Positions 24,391 through 36,380 of a DNA stretch of 64,000 nt are shown in pieces. The stretch is from Cornus controversa (Eukaryota > Streptophyta > Magnoliopsida > Cornales > Cornaceae), in assembly GCA_026545225.1 (NCBI GenBank), contig CM048849.1, positions 57,803,836 to 57,867,835 of the forward strand, written 5' to 3'. The notes beneath the pieces are model-generated. The model was not told the origin of the DNA. It made no database searches and worked only from the letters and a program-made list of their open reading frames with translations. The number at the start of each line of letters is the position of its first letter. Position 1 is the stretch's first letter. The position numbers were made by a program, and so were the translations under genes.

Positions 24391-25179
24391 CTTTGTAATT
24401 AGATTTTTGCAAGAAAAAAAAAAAGAAAAAAACTTTGCGAAAATTAAATACTTCAAGTCTCGCTTTAGATATGTGACAAACTCGATATAGCGCGAGACTT
24501 GAAGTGGGGGCAATTTATAGACATTAAAAAATTACATGATGGACTCAAAATATAATTTGAGCTTATCTTCAATTTAGCCCACTTTGGAATGTGGCCCAAT
24601 GAGCCAGATAATTCAAAGTCCAAACCCATAACAAATAAATGGGTCATGGGCTGATCCAAATTGTCTAAGAAGTCAAAATCCACTAGAAAATGGGTCAAAG
24701 GATAATTGATATATATGTATAAATATTATCATCAAAGATAATTATATATATATATATATACACATATGTTAATTGGATAATAATCATCAAAGATAATTAC
24801 CATGGGTACAAGAAGTTATTACTTTGCCCCTCCAAGAAGTATATAAATAGAGGTAGAGGGTAAAAAGAAAAACACAACTGAGTTTGTACGATTCTTTACT
24901 CAAAATTCAAAACTCCAAAGCATCTAAACCCTGAAGGAAAATAATAACAAGTACATTATCTACGCATCGTTCTTCACCAAAGTTTCAATCCAATTCAAGA
25001 CAAGTTCCAGCAGCCCTTGAATCCGGATCACCAAAGAGATCGAATTAGATGAATTTATTTTTGTTTTGTAAAAATCTACAGAGATTCGTAATCCATATTT
25101 TTTGAAATTAATATATTTGATATATCTGTTTACGTATTTTAATCTTATTCTCAGACTCAAAATTTGTGTGTACAACACA

Positions 25180-26223
25180 CACACGTGGAAGCACTAACAC
25201 GCCTCGCAGAACATTCCTTCAGTGATTACAAGCAAAAACACCATGAAATTCCCTCACAACTCAAGAGATAGGATAATATAACAACCTAATACGCGGAGGT
25301 AAAGCAATGATATTATACAATTTGAAGACAGAGAAAAAAAGAAAAAGGAAATAAATAGAAATTGTAATATGCACACAAGAAGACTTATAATTCCCTATTT
25401 AATTAATAAGAATATTTATTTGAAAGAAGAAAAAGAAGAAAGTTATAAATTTTCTTCTCTTTTCTAATGTTGACATATAAAATCTTATATTGTGTTTGGG
25501 AGTACCAAATCGACGCTTTAGAATTGTAATTGTAGAAAATTTTGTTCAAATTTTAAACTAAATTTTTTTCAATTTCAAATTCAAAATACCGATTCAGTGC
25601 TCCCAATGATGTATCAATAAAAAGCGGAAGAATTATTTGTTTAGAGAGTAAGCGACAAAAAGAGTAACCAAAACTTACCTGAGATAAATTAATTAAAAAC
25701 AATTTAAAATTTTAAATTTAAGAGAGGATATAGTGTATAGTACAATAGAATTTAAAAAGATAATTCATGTGACTGATTTCATTTCGATGAGATAAAAGTA
25801 AGAACGATGACGATAATGATTCAGTGCTCCCAAAGAAAGCATTATTGAATAAATAGAAATAAATAGATTTAGTTGTTCATTGTAATTCTACAATGAGTGT
25901 ATATATCACGAGATTATTGTATTGGGCTACAGTGAGTGTATATATCACGATATTATTGAATTGGCAAATAATGTTAGGTGGATAAGGGTAAATATATTAT
26001 TATTTGACCGACCACAAGCATACACACTCTTCGTTATTACTTTTGGGTATATAATTGTCCTATGTTTTGTCAATGGCCACTATGTACTCGAGAAGACGAG
26101 GGTTCTGATACTATGGTTTTGTTTTGTCAGTTTAATTTGTTTTGCTTATCCTCAACACTTTCACAACATCCATCCAAATGAAGTGGAGAAACTGAGAGTG
26201 GCCACTCCTTCCACACACACACC

Positions 26224-26278
<55 letters not shown>

Positions 26279-27932
26279 GAGAGAGCAATGCTACACATTA
26301 TAAAATTATTTCATAAATTTTTATCATGAATAATGTGGCAATTAAATGGTGAGTTAGTATTGGTAAAATTCTCTCATACACAAAATTTTAATAATATTAT
26401 CACTTATGATAACATTCATGATAGCAATTCATGATATAATTTCATAAAGTTTTACATTTCTCATATCTTTATACATATATCTATGTTATATACTATATAC
26501 ACATACAGGAGCATACCTAAAACAGCAGAAAGCAAAGTTAAAGTAAAGCTATTAAAAAACTGGTATTATTGAAAAAAGATTGTAATTATGAAAATCCGGA
26601 ATGTCAACTTAACGAGTGCCATCCGGTCATGGATGGTTTGGAATTAATTTATAAGGTTTGAAAAAAGGGTCATGATTAATAAAAAATATATAAATAAATA
26701 TTATTTTATTATTTAGCTAGTACTTTTTTTTCTTTCAATAAAATAATTTATGAACTATGACGAACTAGATGATGTATTCTCCTAGTATTGTAAGCCCATC
26801 CAAGAAAGTTGCAATGCAGTGCTCACACTATTCTATAATTTACAAACTGATTATGGTTAATCTAATATATTTAAAAAATGCACATTCACATGTATGATCT
26901 CTCTCTCTCTAAGCTGTGACATGCCAATGTCGGACTCACACACGACCATCTTCTCCTTTGACCCTTCCGATTCTAGTGAGATTTATTTTAATTTTTTATG
27001 TTTCTAGTTTGCATTCCACGTGAACTTTCACGTGTACTATATAATATGTTCATAAAATGAGTATATTTTAGGAGTCTATTTGGTTTGGTTGGGTATGGTT
27101 TAGAGCAAATCGAAATCGAAAAGATTCTAATAATTTTTTTAATTTTAGAATCGAAATAGTTGAGATATGAAATTAAACCGTGTCGGTTCGATTCTAAACC
27201 ACGAGGAAGCGCTGTTTTTTTTTTTTTTACAAATAACTCTAAAAAAGAAACAACATGTTAGAATCTATCATTCTCTTCGTCTCTATTCTCTCTTTTCTCA
27301 TTCTCTTTTCAACTAATTCTATCATATATATACATGAGTGTGATTTATATTGTAATTGTTATTATTTTATATTGTGTTTGTGGCAACTTTGAAGACAAGA
27401 CTAATACAACATTTTTTATTTTTGGATGTGTTGCACATATGAGTTGTATTTTGGAGTCGTATTGGACTGCTTGTATCTACGCATATGAATTGTATCTTGT
27501 AGTCGTATTGGACTGCTTTGTACCTACACGTAATGAGGTCATACAACTCTATGATAGTGATTGCATGTCTCTCATTATTTTATTATTGTCCTTTTCTTTT
27601 TATAAAGCATGTTATATTGTTTATTATTGTGTTAAATATCATTTTGGTTACTTCTAATATTTTAGTATTGTATGATATTTTCTTATACTTGTAGTTTCTT
27701 TAATTGTATTGTTGTCCAATGTTCAATTAATTTGATGTATTATTCATATTATTATTGAAGGTATTGAATTATTTGTTATTGTTACCTTTGGAATTCATGT
27801 TTGTATAATGATAGTATGTATGTATTTCATTGCGATGAATAAAATTTATAAAATTTCCCCAACAGTTTGAAGCAACCAAATATAACTTTTTTGGAGCAAA
27901 ATTTCCCTAGATGCAGCTACCCAAATTAACCA

Positions 27933-27971
<39 letters not shown>

Positions 27972-29742
27972 TTTTTTAAAATTTTTTTCACAGCATTACT
28001 TATTCCCCTATTAAATTGAGCCTACTTCAAAATAGTTGGATGTTTGTTTTTTTCTGAAAGGTTAAGCAATATTATAGATGAGAAAATAGTTGGATGCTGA
28101 TTAGGAGAACATCTTGTCATGTGAAGAAAGTAAAAAGAAATTAATTATTATATAAACTTTGATGATTTAAGTTGGGCCAGAACTGCCTATAATTGATATA
28201 TATTAATTAGTAAATCATTAGTGCTAGAGTTCATGAGGCTTGTACGTGTGCATTCCTTAATTGAGATTTTGTTTTCATCTTCATTTTCATCCACACATTA
28301 CATTAATTTGCTTGAAGTCAATCAACCATGTCAGTGGACTCAGACATAAAGGGTCTATCTTATGTACCAAAAATTAAAATGTCTATAAATTATTTGGTTA
28401 GTTGCTTAAACGATACAATTCTCTAATTGCGGTATTAAGCAGCTAATGGCAATGTGGTCAGCCACTCAAATGTTAATATATAATAAATTAGTCAGAATTA
28501 ATACTTCTTTTGCCTTCTAATTTGGGATCGGAGGAAGTACAACCACATAGTAAGGCTTCGTTTGACGAGAGATTATTAGGTAGTCTAATCTCGTTCCGGA
28601 TCAATTGCAACGCGTCACATGCGCATGTGTTTTCTTTTGTTTTTATACTTGTCATAGTAGTATGTTATTATTGGCCCAAAACAAATGCCCGACTCTCTAA
28701 TAATTTCTCCTCTTTTGACATAACTTTAAATTGCTTCCGATTATGTTTTTGAGTAATGCTAAGAAAAAGAAGGATTTCTATAGAATAGCTTTTCGTACAA
28801 ATGACCAACTTATTTAAGTCTTATGATGAAATCAACAAGTCTAATTTGTAATTCATACATACATACACATACTGTATTAAGCATTTTTGTTTCAATTTTC
28901 TAAAAGCATTTCACAACCATTTAAAAATCACAAAACTGTTATAAAAGACCGTTATGTAAAAACAAATTGTTTTAATTAGTTTCGAAAAAATGATTTGCAA
29001 AAATTGTCAATCATACATATTTTGGTGAAATTTTATTGATTAGGAATAGGATTTAAGAAAGAGATTTTAAAAAAAGTAGAAGAAAAGAAAGACTTTTGTG
29101 AGTCCAAGTCATTGATGTCAATGCAATCGATTCTATTGTTAAAGAAGATGAGACCTTTTAGACACCTAACGTGCGATAAAAGTCAAAGTAGTGGGACTTT
29201 TTGATCTCACGCACAGTTCAGTTCTCTCTCAAAATTGGAACCTTGCAAAGTTGCAAGTACTAGACAACAACTTTACAAAGTTATGGCTGATAATGATTCT
29301 CCGGCAAAACAAGAAAATGGTAGACTGGTGCCTACACCACGCTAAAATAAAAATAAAAAGTTTTGAAAATAAGTGAATATATATGTAAATTTATGTGTGA
29401 ATAAAATGAATGAATTTTTATCGTTACATCGAGAAATTTATTTTAGATAGTAAAATATTAAGATAGATATTTTAAATTGTAAAATTAATTTTTTAAAAAA
29501 TTTTGACCATTAAATTGTAATTTTTTTTAAGAAAGATTCAAGTACAATGTTTAAAAATTATATATATATATAGAAGGAAAGCTAATAGGACAAAAAAAAA
29601 AAACTAAATTCAATAGTTCATATTTGTTAAAAAAATAATCCTGCAGTTCAAAATATCTTTTGTTATTTACGGTTTAAAATTACTTCATCTAACTATCATG
29701 ATTGCTAGTGCGCGATAGTACTGTAGTCACAAGTATACCTTA

Positions 29743-29750
<8 letters not shown>
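25180..29750. other. Intergenic DNA, no gene seen
   Basis: AT-rich sequence with short random open frames. It contains a MITE candidate (25488-25841), a (CT)n(AT)n tract at 26227-26282, an (AT)n tract at 27933-27968, and a decayed repeat near 27380-27530 in which a phrase around GTCGTATTGGACTGCTT occurs twice. No start-to-stop frame has protein-like composition. Confidence 0.6.
25488..25841. mobile_element. PIF/Harbinger-type MITE candidate
   Basis: The ends are imperfect inverted repeats sharing TTTGGGAG (left TATTGTGTTTGGGAG; right, read inverted, TGCTTTCTTTGGGAG), flanked by TTA on both sides (25485-25487 and 25842-25844). A three-base TTA duplication fits the PIF/Harbinger superfamily. 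A second copy of the right-end motif (GATTCAGTGCTCCCAA) sits inside near 25592, which hints at an internal rearrangement. Confidence 0.5.
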
Positions 29751-29790
<40 letters not shown>

Positions 29791-30042
29791 ATACATATTG
29801 TAATAGTGGGGCGGGTGGGACTGTACTTATCTTTTATAAGCAATATGACCATTTAATGTCCTATGAGGCTATAACTCATTGTAGGGTTGACATTTGTTGG
29901 TGTAAAGTTATATATATATGCGCATACATATTGGAATAGAGAAGTGGGAATGTACTTATCTTTTATAAGCAATATGACCATTTAATCTCCTATGAGGCTA
30001 TAACTCATTGTAGGGTTAACATTTGTAGGTGTAAAGTCAAGC
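29749..30042 (+). repeat. (AT)n tract and 133-bp tandem duplication
   Basis: An (AT)n run at 29749-29786 opens a unit containing TGCGCATACATATTG that is repeated 133 bp later (T of the motif at 29786 and 29919). The two copies end in GGTGTAAAGT and differ at only a few positions. Confidence 0.88.
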
Positions 30043-30139
30043 CTCTCTCCAAGTCAAGCCTCTCTCTTTCATCATAGTACGTTGAAAAATTAATCCTTAC
30101 ACTTTGAAAGTCTTTCTATTAAACACTGGATAGACCACT

Positions 30140-30660
30140 CTAAAGCCTCGAATCATATTTCGAGCACCGTTATAAACCTTGGCGTCATGATTCAAGTTTC
30201 GAAATGACATCTTGAGCACCGGTACAAATTCGAACACCATGTTAGGCTATTCAAATCTTGAGTAATATTTTGAGCACCGCTGAAAACCTTGACACTATAT
30301 CTTGAGTGACATCTCGAGCACTGTTACGAGCCTTGATACCATGACATGTCAAGTGAGTCTTGAGTAACATCTCAAGCAACCTACAAGCCCTCATACCATG
30401 TTAGGCTATTTTAGCCTCAAGTGATATCTCGAACACCGCCACAAGCCTTTACACCAAGTCAGATCATTCAAGCCTCGAAATGACAGTTCAAGCACCCTTA
30501 CAAGTCCTGACACAATGTTAGGTCATCTAAGCCTTGAGTAATATCTCGAGTACTACTACAGGTCTTGATACCATGTTAGGCTATTCAAACTTTAAGTGAC
30601 ATCTTGAGCACCACTACAAGCGTTGTTGTCATGTCAGACTACTTGAGCCTTGAGGACGTT
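30140..30660 (+). repeat. 58-bp degenerate minisatellite
   Basis: Nine or so units with the core TCGAGCACCGCTACAAGCC, followed by CACCATGTTAGGCTATTCAAGCC. Cores start near 30161, 30213, 30271, 30315, 30373, 30430, 30489, 30546 and 30604, mostly 57-59 bp apart. Flanking DNA to about 31130 looks like LTR-retrotransposon debris, so the array may be the internal repeat of a lost element, as in the gypsy-like element at 19345; this is an inference. Confidence 0.85.
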
Positions 30661-31319
30661 CCGCGAGCACTAACGAGTTCATTGAATGACCAGCGAAACC
30701 TGGTAGAATCCCCTTACAATAATGTAGCCAGCATTTTTGGGTTATTTAGAAGGAATTTGGATTGACAGATGAGAAGTAATTAAGAAAAACTTGACTTAGT
30801 TAACAGACCTAGTCAATGAAATAGTGAACACATGCCACGATAAGAGCTATTAATGCCCTCAACTACTGTCGTTGCGGTATGACTGAAATGTATTCATTAC
30901 TTACAAGAGCTAACACACCACACCACCATAAAAGGGTGACGATATGAAGGACTTGACTCTTTAAGTGTTTAGGAAATCATTATTTAAACATCTTAGATAA
31001 GATGTAAAATCAGAGCAGATCAAAATTTGCTGGGTAATATCGTCCAAATTTGATGTGACGGTGACATTATTGGAACAAGTTTTAATATGACACACATGAG
31101 AATAACTGCTCTGGTTCTCTCTCTCTCGTGTATTCAATTTTAGTACAAATCTTTATTTCCTTGTCCCAGATGATGTATTCCATGAACTAATTTTATATAG
31201 TCGATCGAAAAGGAATATCGGAACAAACAATTGTCACAATAAACTTCCCAAATGATTGTGTTAATCAAAATCCATAAGGCAAAGAGAAATTAAATACTTC
31301 ATTAAGAACAACAAACTGA

Positions 31320-31321
<2 letters not shown>

Positions 31322-31357
<36 letters not shown>
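31322..31357. repeat. (AT)n microsatellite
   Basis: An uninterrupted (AT)n tract downstream of the NCED gene. Confidence 0.95.
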
Positions 31358-31359
<2 letters not shown>

Positions 31360-31703
31360 GGAAGATTTGAAGGACTCATGATCTACATAACAAAGAAAGC
31401 AAAGCACTGTAATTGAATCAAACAAAGAAAGAAAAAAAAAAGAGAGGACAAAAAGAAACAGAAACCAGCTGAGCTCGAACACTACCTACAGTCCAAATGC
31501 TACAAGCTTGGTTCCTAATTAACACAAAACCAACATGGTTGCTAGAGATAAAAGTTTAGGAAATCTAGTCCGGGGACTCGCTAGCATCCCTCTGGTACCT
31601 CTCTCTCTCTCTCTCTATATATATATCACTTCTAACTGTAGCAACCATGCATCATATATATAAGCATATATATCACCACTGATTTATATATATGTGTGTG
31701 TGT

Positions 31704-33515
31704 CTAAGCTTGGTTTTCTAAGTCACTTGAGCTTATATACGTCCCATGAAAGCCGTACGGAACTCTTGAAGGAAGCTTAACCGAAGCCTCTAACTGTAAA
31801 TTCATGGCGTTTACGATCTGAAGCTCCGATTTCCAAGTTTTCTCGTCGTGAACAAATGCCATAATGTACCCATCATCTTCTCTCTCCGAATTTGGGTCTC
31901 TCGATACGAAGAACGGCTCGCCACCGTATCGCCGATCACCGTATAGGAACTTGTCAACTTCTCCGGTTGAGAGGTCCACCTTGGCGATACCCGATACCTT
32001 AGGCCACGGTTCGGCAATGGCCAGATAAGCGAACCGGGTCTTCCGTCCGAGCCTGTTCCGGTTCACCATACCAGCTTCTAGATTCATCATCTGCTCCGAG
32101 TCTTGAATTATGGATCGCCGAGTCGACTCACCGGTCTTCAAGTTGAGTCGGATTTCTGATAACACACTCTTTAAATTCTCATCGCATTCGTTGAAAATGG
32201 AGTCCGGCGGTGTCATGCATGACCCGATCACCACGACTTCGCAGGACTCCGGTTCCTCCCAAGCGTTCCATAGGTGAAAGCAGAAAGTCTCCGGCGATTC
32301 CACCCATATGATATCCGAAGCGTTTCGTGCATTTTTCGATAGAATCCCGAAACGGGACTTCTTCTTTTTGTCATAGATCACCGGAGAGCCACCCATTATC
32401 ATCTCCTGAAGCTTGAACACGACTTGTTGGTCTGGTATCACCACGTAGTTCTCAGTGATTGCAAAGTCATGCATCATGGTCGGCACGTCCATCGGAATTT
32501 CAACATCCGGTGACTTCATCCCTTCAGGAGAGAATCGGAAGTACTTCAGATACGGCTTCTGGACAATGTCGTAGCTGAGAGCGAAGAGCTCGCCGGAGAC
32601 CGGGTCGAGCTTCGGGTGTGCAATCATGGTCGACCGGAGCTGCTCATTGAAGTGGTACCGTCCAACCGTCTCGAGGTCACCGGAGGGTTTGACACGGACT
32701 TGGTAAGGAAGGTCATCCTCCGACATGGCGAGGAGTCGCCGGTTGAAGTATACCAGACCGGCGTTGGCCACCCCGGTTCCGTGATTGTGGTCGACGAGTC
32801 CAAACAGCCCTCTGGTATAGAAGAGGAGGAGGCGGGCAACACCACAATGCCCGTGAAGCTCGCCGATGGCTTTGGGGAAGACCGGCCGGCCTAATTCTCT
32901 CTCTTGAATTAGCCTTTGAGTCTGGGTGAACCGGCAAGAGTAGCTAACTGAATTGCCATTGATGGTGACGGCATGGACCATGCCGTCGCCGTCAAATAAA
33001 TGGTGTCCAGCAACCGGCTCGAATAACGGGTTCGCTCCGTTTCTGCAATAGACGCCTCGAATGCAATCAGGTATGGTGCCGGTGACCGGTAACGAATGCC
33101 GGACGGGTTGTTCCGGAACCGGAGCAAAGTTTCCTGCGATTTGGACACCTGGGTCGGAGGTTTTGGGAAGTGGGTGTTCACGCTCGAGTGAGACCAACGC
33201 GGCCTCCGCCATGTCCAAGGCCTTAGCTGCAGCTCTCTGCAGTAAGTTCCAGTGTGGCGATTGAGCTGTTTTGGGTGTATGAGTAGAGTCCTCTTTGGTG
33301 ATTGTTGGTGCTTGGTAGGGTTGTTTTGGCAAATGAAGCACTGAAGGTGAGTGTAAAGCTGAAGCACAGTGAATATTGGCTCTTTTGTTGGGCTTCTTCA
33401 TAGATATGGATTTTGAGGGGAAGCCCAGATCAACTAGTGATGAGGAAGAGAAATGGTGAGGGACTTGGGCCACAAACCATTTACTAGAATTTGCTGGTGC
33501 TGTAGAGGAAGCCAT
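31704..33515 (-). CDS. NCED: 9-cis-epoxycarotenoid dioxygenase (NCED), plastid
   Basis: NCED cleaves 9-cis-violaxanthin or 9'-cis-neoxanthin to xanthoxin, the committed and usually rate-limiting step of abscisic acid synthesis, in the plastid. The gene is a single uninterrupted frame of 603 aa, the usual length; lack of introns is typical of NCEDs. Residues 1 to about 75 are Ser-rich and basic, as in a plastid transit peptide. A short amphipathic segment follows near 92-113 ([20 protein letters not shown]), thought in this family to bind the thylakoid surface. The four iron-binding histidines are present at 300 (MIAHPK), 349 (MMHDFA), 414 (FCFHLW) and 590 (GFHGTY). The start has a good context (ACCATGGCT), and upstream sequence on this strand shows no competing in-frame start. 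By neighbourhood it is closest to Arabidopsis NCED5 (At1g30100). Confidence 0.98.
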   Translation of the reverse strand: MASSTAPANSSKWFVAQVPHHFSSSSLVDLGFPSKSISMKKPNKRANIHCASALHSPSVLHLPKQPYQAPTITKEDSTHTPKTAQSPHWNLLQRAAAKALDMAEAALVSLEREHPLPKTSDPGVQIAGNFAPVPEQPVRHSLPVTGTIPDCIRGVYCRNGANPLFEPVAGHHLFDGDGMVHAVTINGNSVSYSCRFTQTQRLIQERELGRPVFPKAIGELHGHCGVARLLLFYTRGLFGLVDHNHGTGVANAGLVYFNRRLLAMSEDDLPYQVRVKPSGDLETVGRYHFNEQLRSTMIAHPKLDPVSGELFALSYDIVQKPYLKYFRFSPEGMKSPDVEIPMDVPTMMHDFAITENYVVIPDQQVVFKLQEMIMGGSPVIYDKKKKSRFGILSKNARNASDIIWVESPETFCFHLWNAWEEPESCEVVVIGSCMTPPDSIFNECDENLKSVLSEIRLNLKTGESTRRSIIQDSEQMMNLEAGMVNRNRLGRKTRFAYLAIAEPWPKVSGIAKVDLSTGEVDKFLYGDRRYGGEPFFVSRDPNSEREDDGYIMAFVHDEKTWKSELQIVNAMNLQLEASVKLPSRVPYGFHGTYISSSDLENQA

Positions 33516-33640
33516 GGTTTTAGGTTCTCACTTTTGAGTGTGTTCTCACTCAAACAGAGAGAAGTGTGTGTTTTAGTTTTTGTAGAGAGAGAAAGAAAGA
33601 GAAGGTGAGTTCTGGGGAGGGAGATGGAGAGCCAAAGGGT

Positions 33641-33648
33641 ATAAATAG
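33641..33648 (-). promoter_or_regulatory. Candidate TATA element of NCED
   Basis: TATAAATA on the plus strand reads TATTTATA in the gene direction, 126 bp upstream of the ATG, which would leave a leader of about 100 nt. The canonical orientation is on the opposite strand, so this is only a candidate. Confidence 0.45.
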
Positions 33649-33718
33649 AGTGTGGAAGTGATGAAAGAGAAGGGTATGTTATAGCGGTCCGGCCCCCTCA
33701 GACATCTAAAAAGAAGAC

Positions 33719-33724
33719 CACGTG
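33719..33724 (-). promoter_or_regulatory. G-box/ABRE core in NCED promoter
   Basis: A palindromic CACGTG in the context CCACGTGG, about 200 bp upstream of the NCED start codon. bZIP factors of the ABA pathway and bHLH factors bind such cores. Function here is an inference. Confidence 0.6.
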
Positions 33725-33823
33725 GTGGAAGGGCACTTGGGGGTGGATATAGAGTAAGCGAAGAGGGGGCACATAAATGGGTCACATATGACATAGCCCA
33801 ACAATTATGTTATACCATATGTT

Positions 33824-33825
<2 letters not shown>

Positions 33826-33889
<64 letters not shown>
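33826..33889. repeat. (AT)n(GA)n compound microsatellite upstream of NCED
   Basis: An (AT)n run passes directly into a (GA)n run of more than 40 bp, between the two ACGT-core sites of the NCED upstream region. Confidence 0.95.
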
Positions 33890-33896
<7 letters not shown>

Positions 33897-34080
33897 TTGG
33901 GAGCTATGTAATTGGAGGGGTCCTTAAAATAAGGACCAATAAGAATGAGAATTAGGGTCAGAACCTCAATGATGGTGAGATAAAGGTGAGTGAAAATGAA
34001 ATCGGTGCCCACTATGATTAGGGACCCTCTTTAATTTTTATCTCATTCCGCGTATTGCCCTCTACAAGGGTCACACCACT

Positions 34081-34088
34081 CACGTGGC
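34081..34088 (+). promoter_or_regulatory. ABRE-like CACGTGGC upstream of NCED
   Basis: CACGTGGC, a full ABA-response element consensus, about 570 bp upstream of the NCED start codon. Together with the proximal G-box it gives two ACGT-core sites in the first 600 bp. Confidence 0.5.
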
Positions 34089-34099
34089 CGTTTTCTGCC

Positions 34100-35436
34100 T
34101 TGGTCACATGCCCACACGCTCACCCTCACACACAAACTTATTCTCTCTTTAATATGCACATATATGGACTAATATATTGTTTATATATGTGTGTGTATCT
34201 GTCATATACTATATATATAAACTCAAGCAAGCACTGGACTATAAAGTGACCTTCTCTCTTTTTGAAAACCGTGTCCCATTTTGTCTGAGATTAGCATATT
34301 CCACGTCCAAAAAAATAATTAAGGTTTTTTTGGGTAAGAAAAATAATTAATGTTTTGGCTAAGGTACACAATGAATTAATCAAAATTTTTTTTTTTTACC
34401 TTAGCAAGAAACTTGCACACACTCACTTTATTTTTATCTGAGACTTGAATCTTCCATCTTCTACTTTAAAAAATGAAAAAGTATAACTAAATTATAAGAA
34501 TTTGTATGAATTAATCAATCTTCTACTTTAAAAAATGAAAAAGTATAACTAAATTATAAGAATTTGTATGAATTAATCAGTTTTAGTTACTATAATGTTT
34601 GTGTTTTACACATGCAATAACTTGTGATTAGTATGGCTCACAACTAAAAAAAAAAATACATAAATCACTGTCAAAACAAAGAATAAAATATGTGAATTCT
34701 TGTGTTCAATTAGTTGTTCTTTTGTTTCATGCATGTTGCATGTTGATGCGAAAATTTGCATCACTCACGCGTCCTTACATGACAGTGGTGATGTGATCAC
34801 GTCGGTGGAGTGCTAGTCGAGTACACTTCGACGATTAAGTTAATGTTTGATAATAGTTCTGTTTTGGTAAGAGACTGCAATTTTTAGGTATTAAATGATG
34901 ACGGTCAAAGCATAAAAAAAATAAAAAAATAAAGAATCTTGCTATATAGAATAATACTTGCATCATGCCGAAGAATCTCCTCCTTACGGTTGACACATGA
35001 TGATATGATTGATATAGTCAAATATGTGCAACACCAATTTTTTAGACCATCAATATCGACTGCACTAATCAATTATCCTTGCAACATCATATATGACAAC
35101 AACATATATGGATGTATACTATATATAAACATAATGCTAAAGCATATTAGAGGTCCCCCAATTGGTGTTATCTATATCAAATAACTTACTAGAATATATG
35201 TACACAAAATTGTTTGCATTACTTCAAGGTGAAGTTGATGCCATTAATGATGATGCACCTCGTGGGAAGGTGGCTAGTCTATGGTATTAATTGGATCTTT
35301 GTTCTCTAGCAACGACTCTATTTTTTCTGTTTCTATCAACCACGTTCTTGAGGGACAAGAGAAAAAGAGAGATGAAAGTGATGCCACTGAGTATATAGTT
35401 CGATAAATTTCCCTTGGATGGAAAGCTACCCTCAAT

Positions 35437-35467
<31 letters not shown>

Positions 35468-35753
35468 AGAATATTTAACAATTAATCATGGTACGTCCAG
35501 ATTAGGAAGAGACTAAGATTGCATAAAGATGAAACTAAAATGAAATCATTTTCTATTATCATATTATATGCCAATGAATGCAAAAAATCTATCATTTGAG
35601 ATTGAAGTTGTCACAAGATATATATATAAGAGGATATTAAAAAAATTGGGTTCTTTGTAGGAAAACAGAATACATATACATATTTTCTTTAGATATTGAA
35701 TATGGATGACAAGTGACAAACGATATTTGTTCAAATAAATATTATGTAAAATA

Positions 35754-35789
<36 letters not shown>

Positions 35790-36380
35790 GCTTTTGTCTC
35801 GATGGTACATTGAGGCTAATTTGTGGTACGATTTTGAAAAAATTAGGACAAAAAAATAAGGTGAGATATATGATATTAATATCCTTAATAGTTAGTTAAA
35901 TTACCTAACTTTTAGAAGATCTTTTCCAAAAATATCTTTCATCCTCTGTTGGGATCGAGAGAAAGTGATTGTTAGTTAGGTGTCCTAATACATGGCGTTT
36001 GCATGTATATATGTTCATAAAGTCATTTTAAGATATATAGCAAATCTCTATTTATAGGCATGATCCAATCCCCTCGTGTACATTTAATTTATAACTATGT
36101 TAGGTGTTATTAATAATTAAATAATAATTAATGAAAGTAATTTAATGATACGTCTAGTAGAAGGATTCAAGTTCCTTTAGATCACAATCTTTCTAACATT
36201 GAGAAACGCTAAAGTGAGAATCCCTTTGGCCAAAAAAAAAAACATATCCCTAAAGCGGCCAAAGACTAGCTACTGAATATTGGTCCTTGGGTGTTGAAAT
36301 CAATGAATCACTACTGGCCAAATTGATATTATCAGAAATTGCATGCAAGAAAAACATATATATATATATATATATATATA
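34100..36380. other. Intergenic DNA upstream of NCED, no gene seen
   Basis: AT-rich, with no protein-like frame. Contains a 62-bp tandem duplication (34457-34579) and several (AT)n tracts (about 35438-35462, 35757-35786 and 36357-36380). Confidence 0.6.
34457..34579. repeat. Near-perfect 62-bp tandem duplication
   Basis: The unit starting TCTTCTACTTTAAAAAATG is repeated exactly 62 bp later (34457 and 34519), with no difference that I can see. It looks like a recent replication-slippage event. Confidence 0.92.

Larger units (their letters stand above)
19345..25174 (+). mobile_element. LTR retrotransposon, gypsy-like with gag only (TR-GAG type), with three internal tandem arrays
   Basis: LTRs lie at 19345-20004 (660 bp) and 24516-25174 (659 bp). 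The 5' LTR begins TGTAGACATT, and both end TGTACA. A perfect 5-bp target duplication ACACA sits at 19340-19344 and 25175-25179. Just inside the 5' LTR is a primer-binding-site-like stretch (TTGGCACACTCGGTGGGACC); just before the 3' LTR is a purine tract (GAAGTGGGGG). The only recognisable coding part is a broken gypsy-type gag. I see no protease, reverse transcriptase or integrase, so it would need enzymes from a relative. Tandem arrays fill 22530-23425 and 24160-24390. The LTRs have diverged visibly, so the insertion is not recent. Confidence 0.9.

Noticed and set aside
28520..28545. Stowaway-like end (GGGATCGGAGGAAGTA)
   Set aside because: No matching left end within several hundred bases and no clear TA duplication; too short to call.
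31811..33367. Additional frames of 67-152 aa overlapping NCED
   Set aside because: Shadows of the GC-richer NCED coding frame; none shows a domain.
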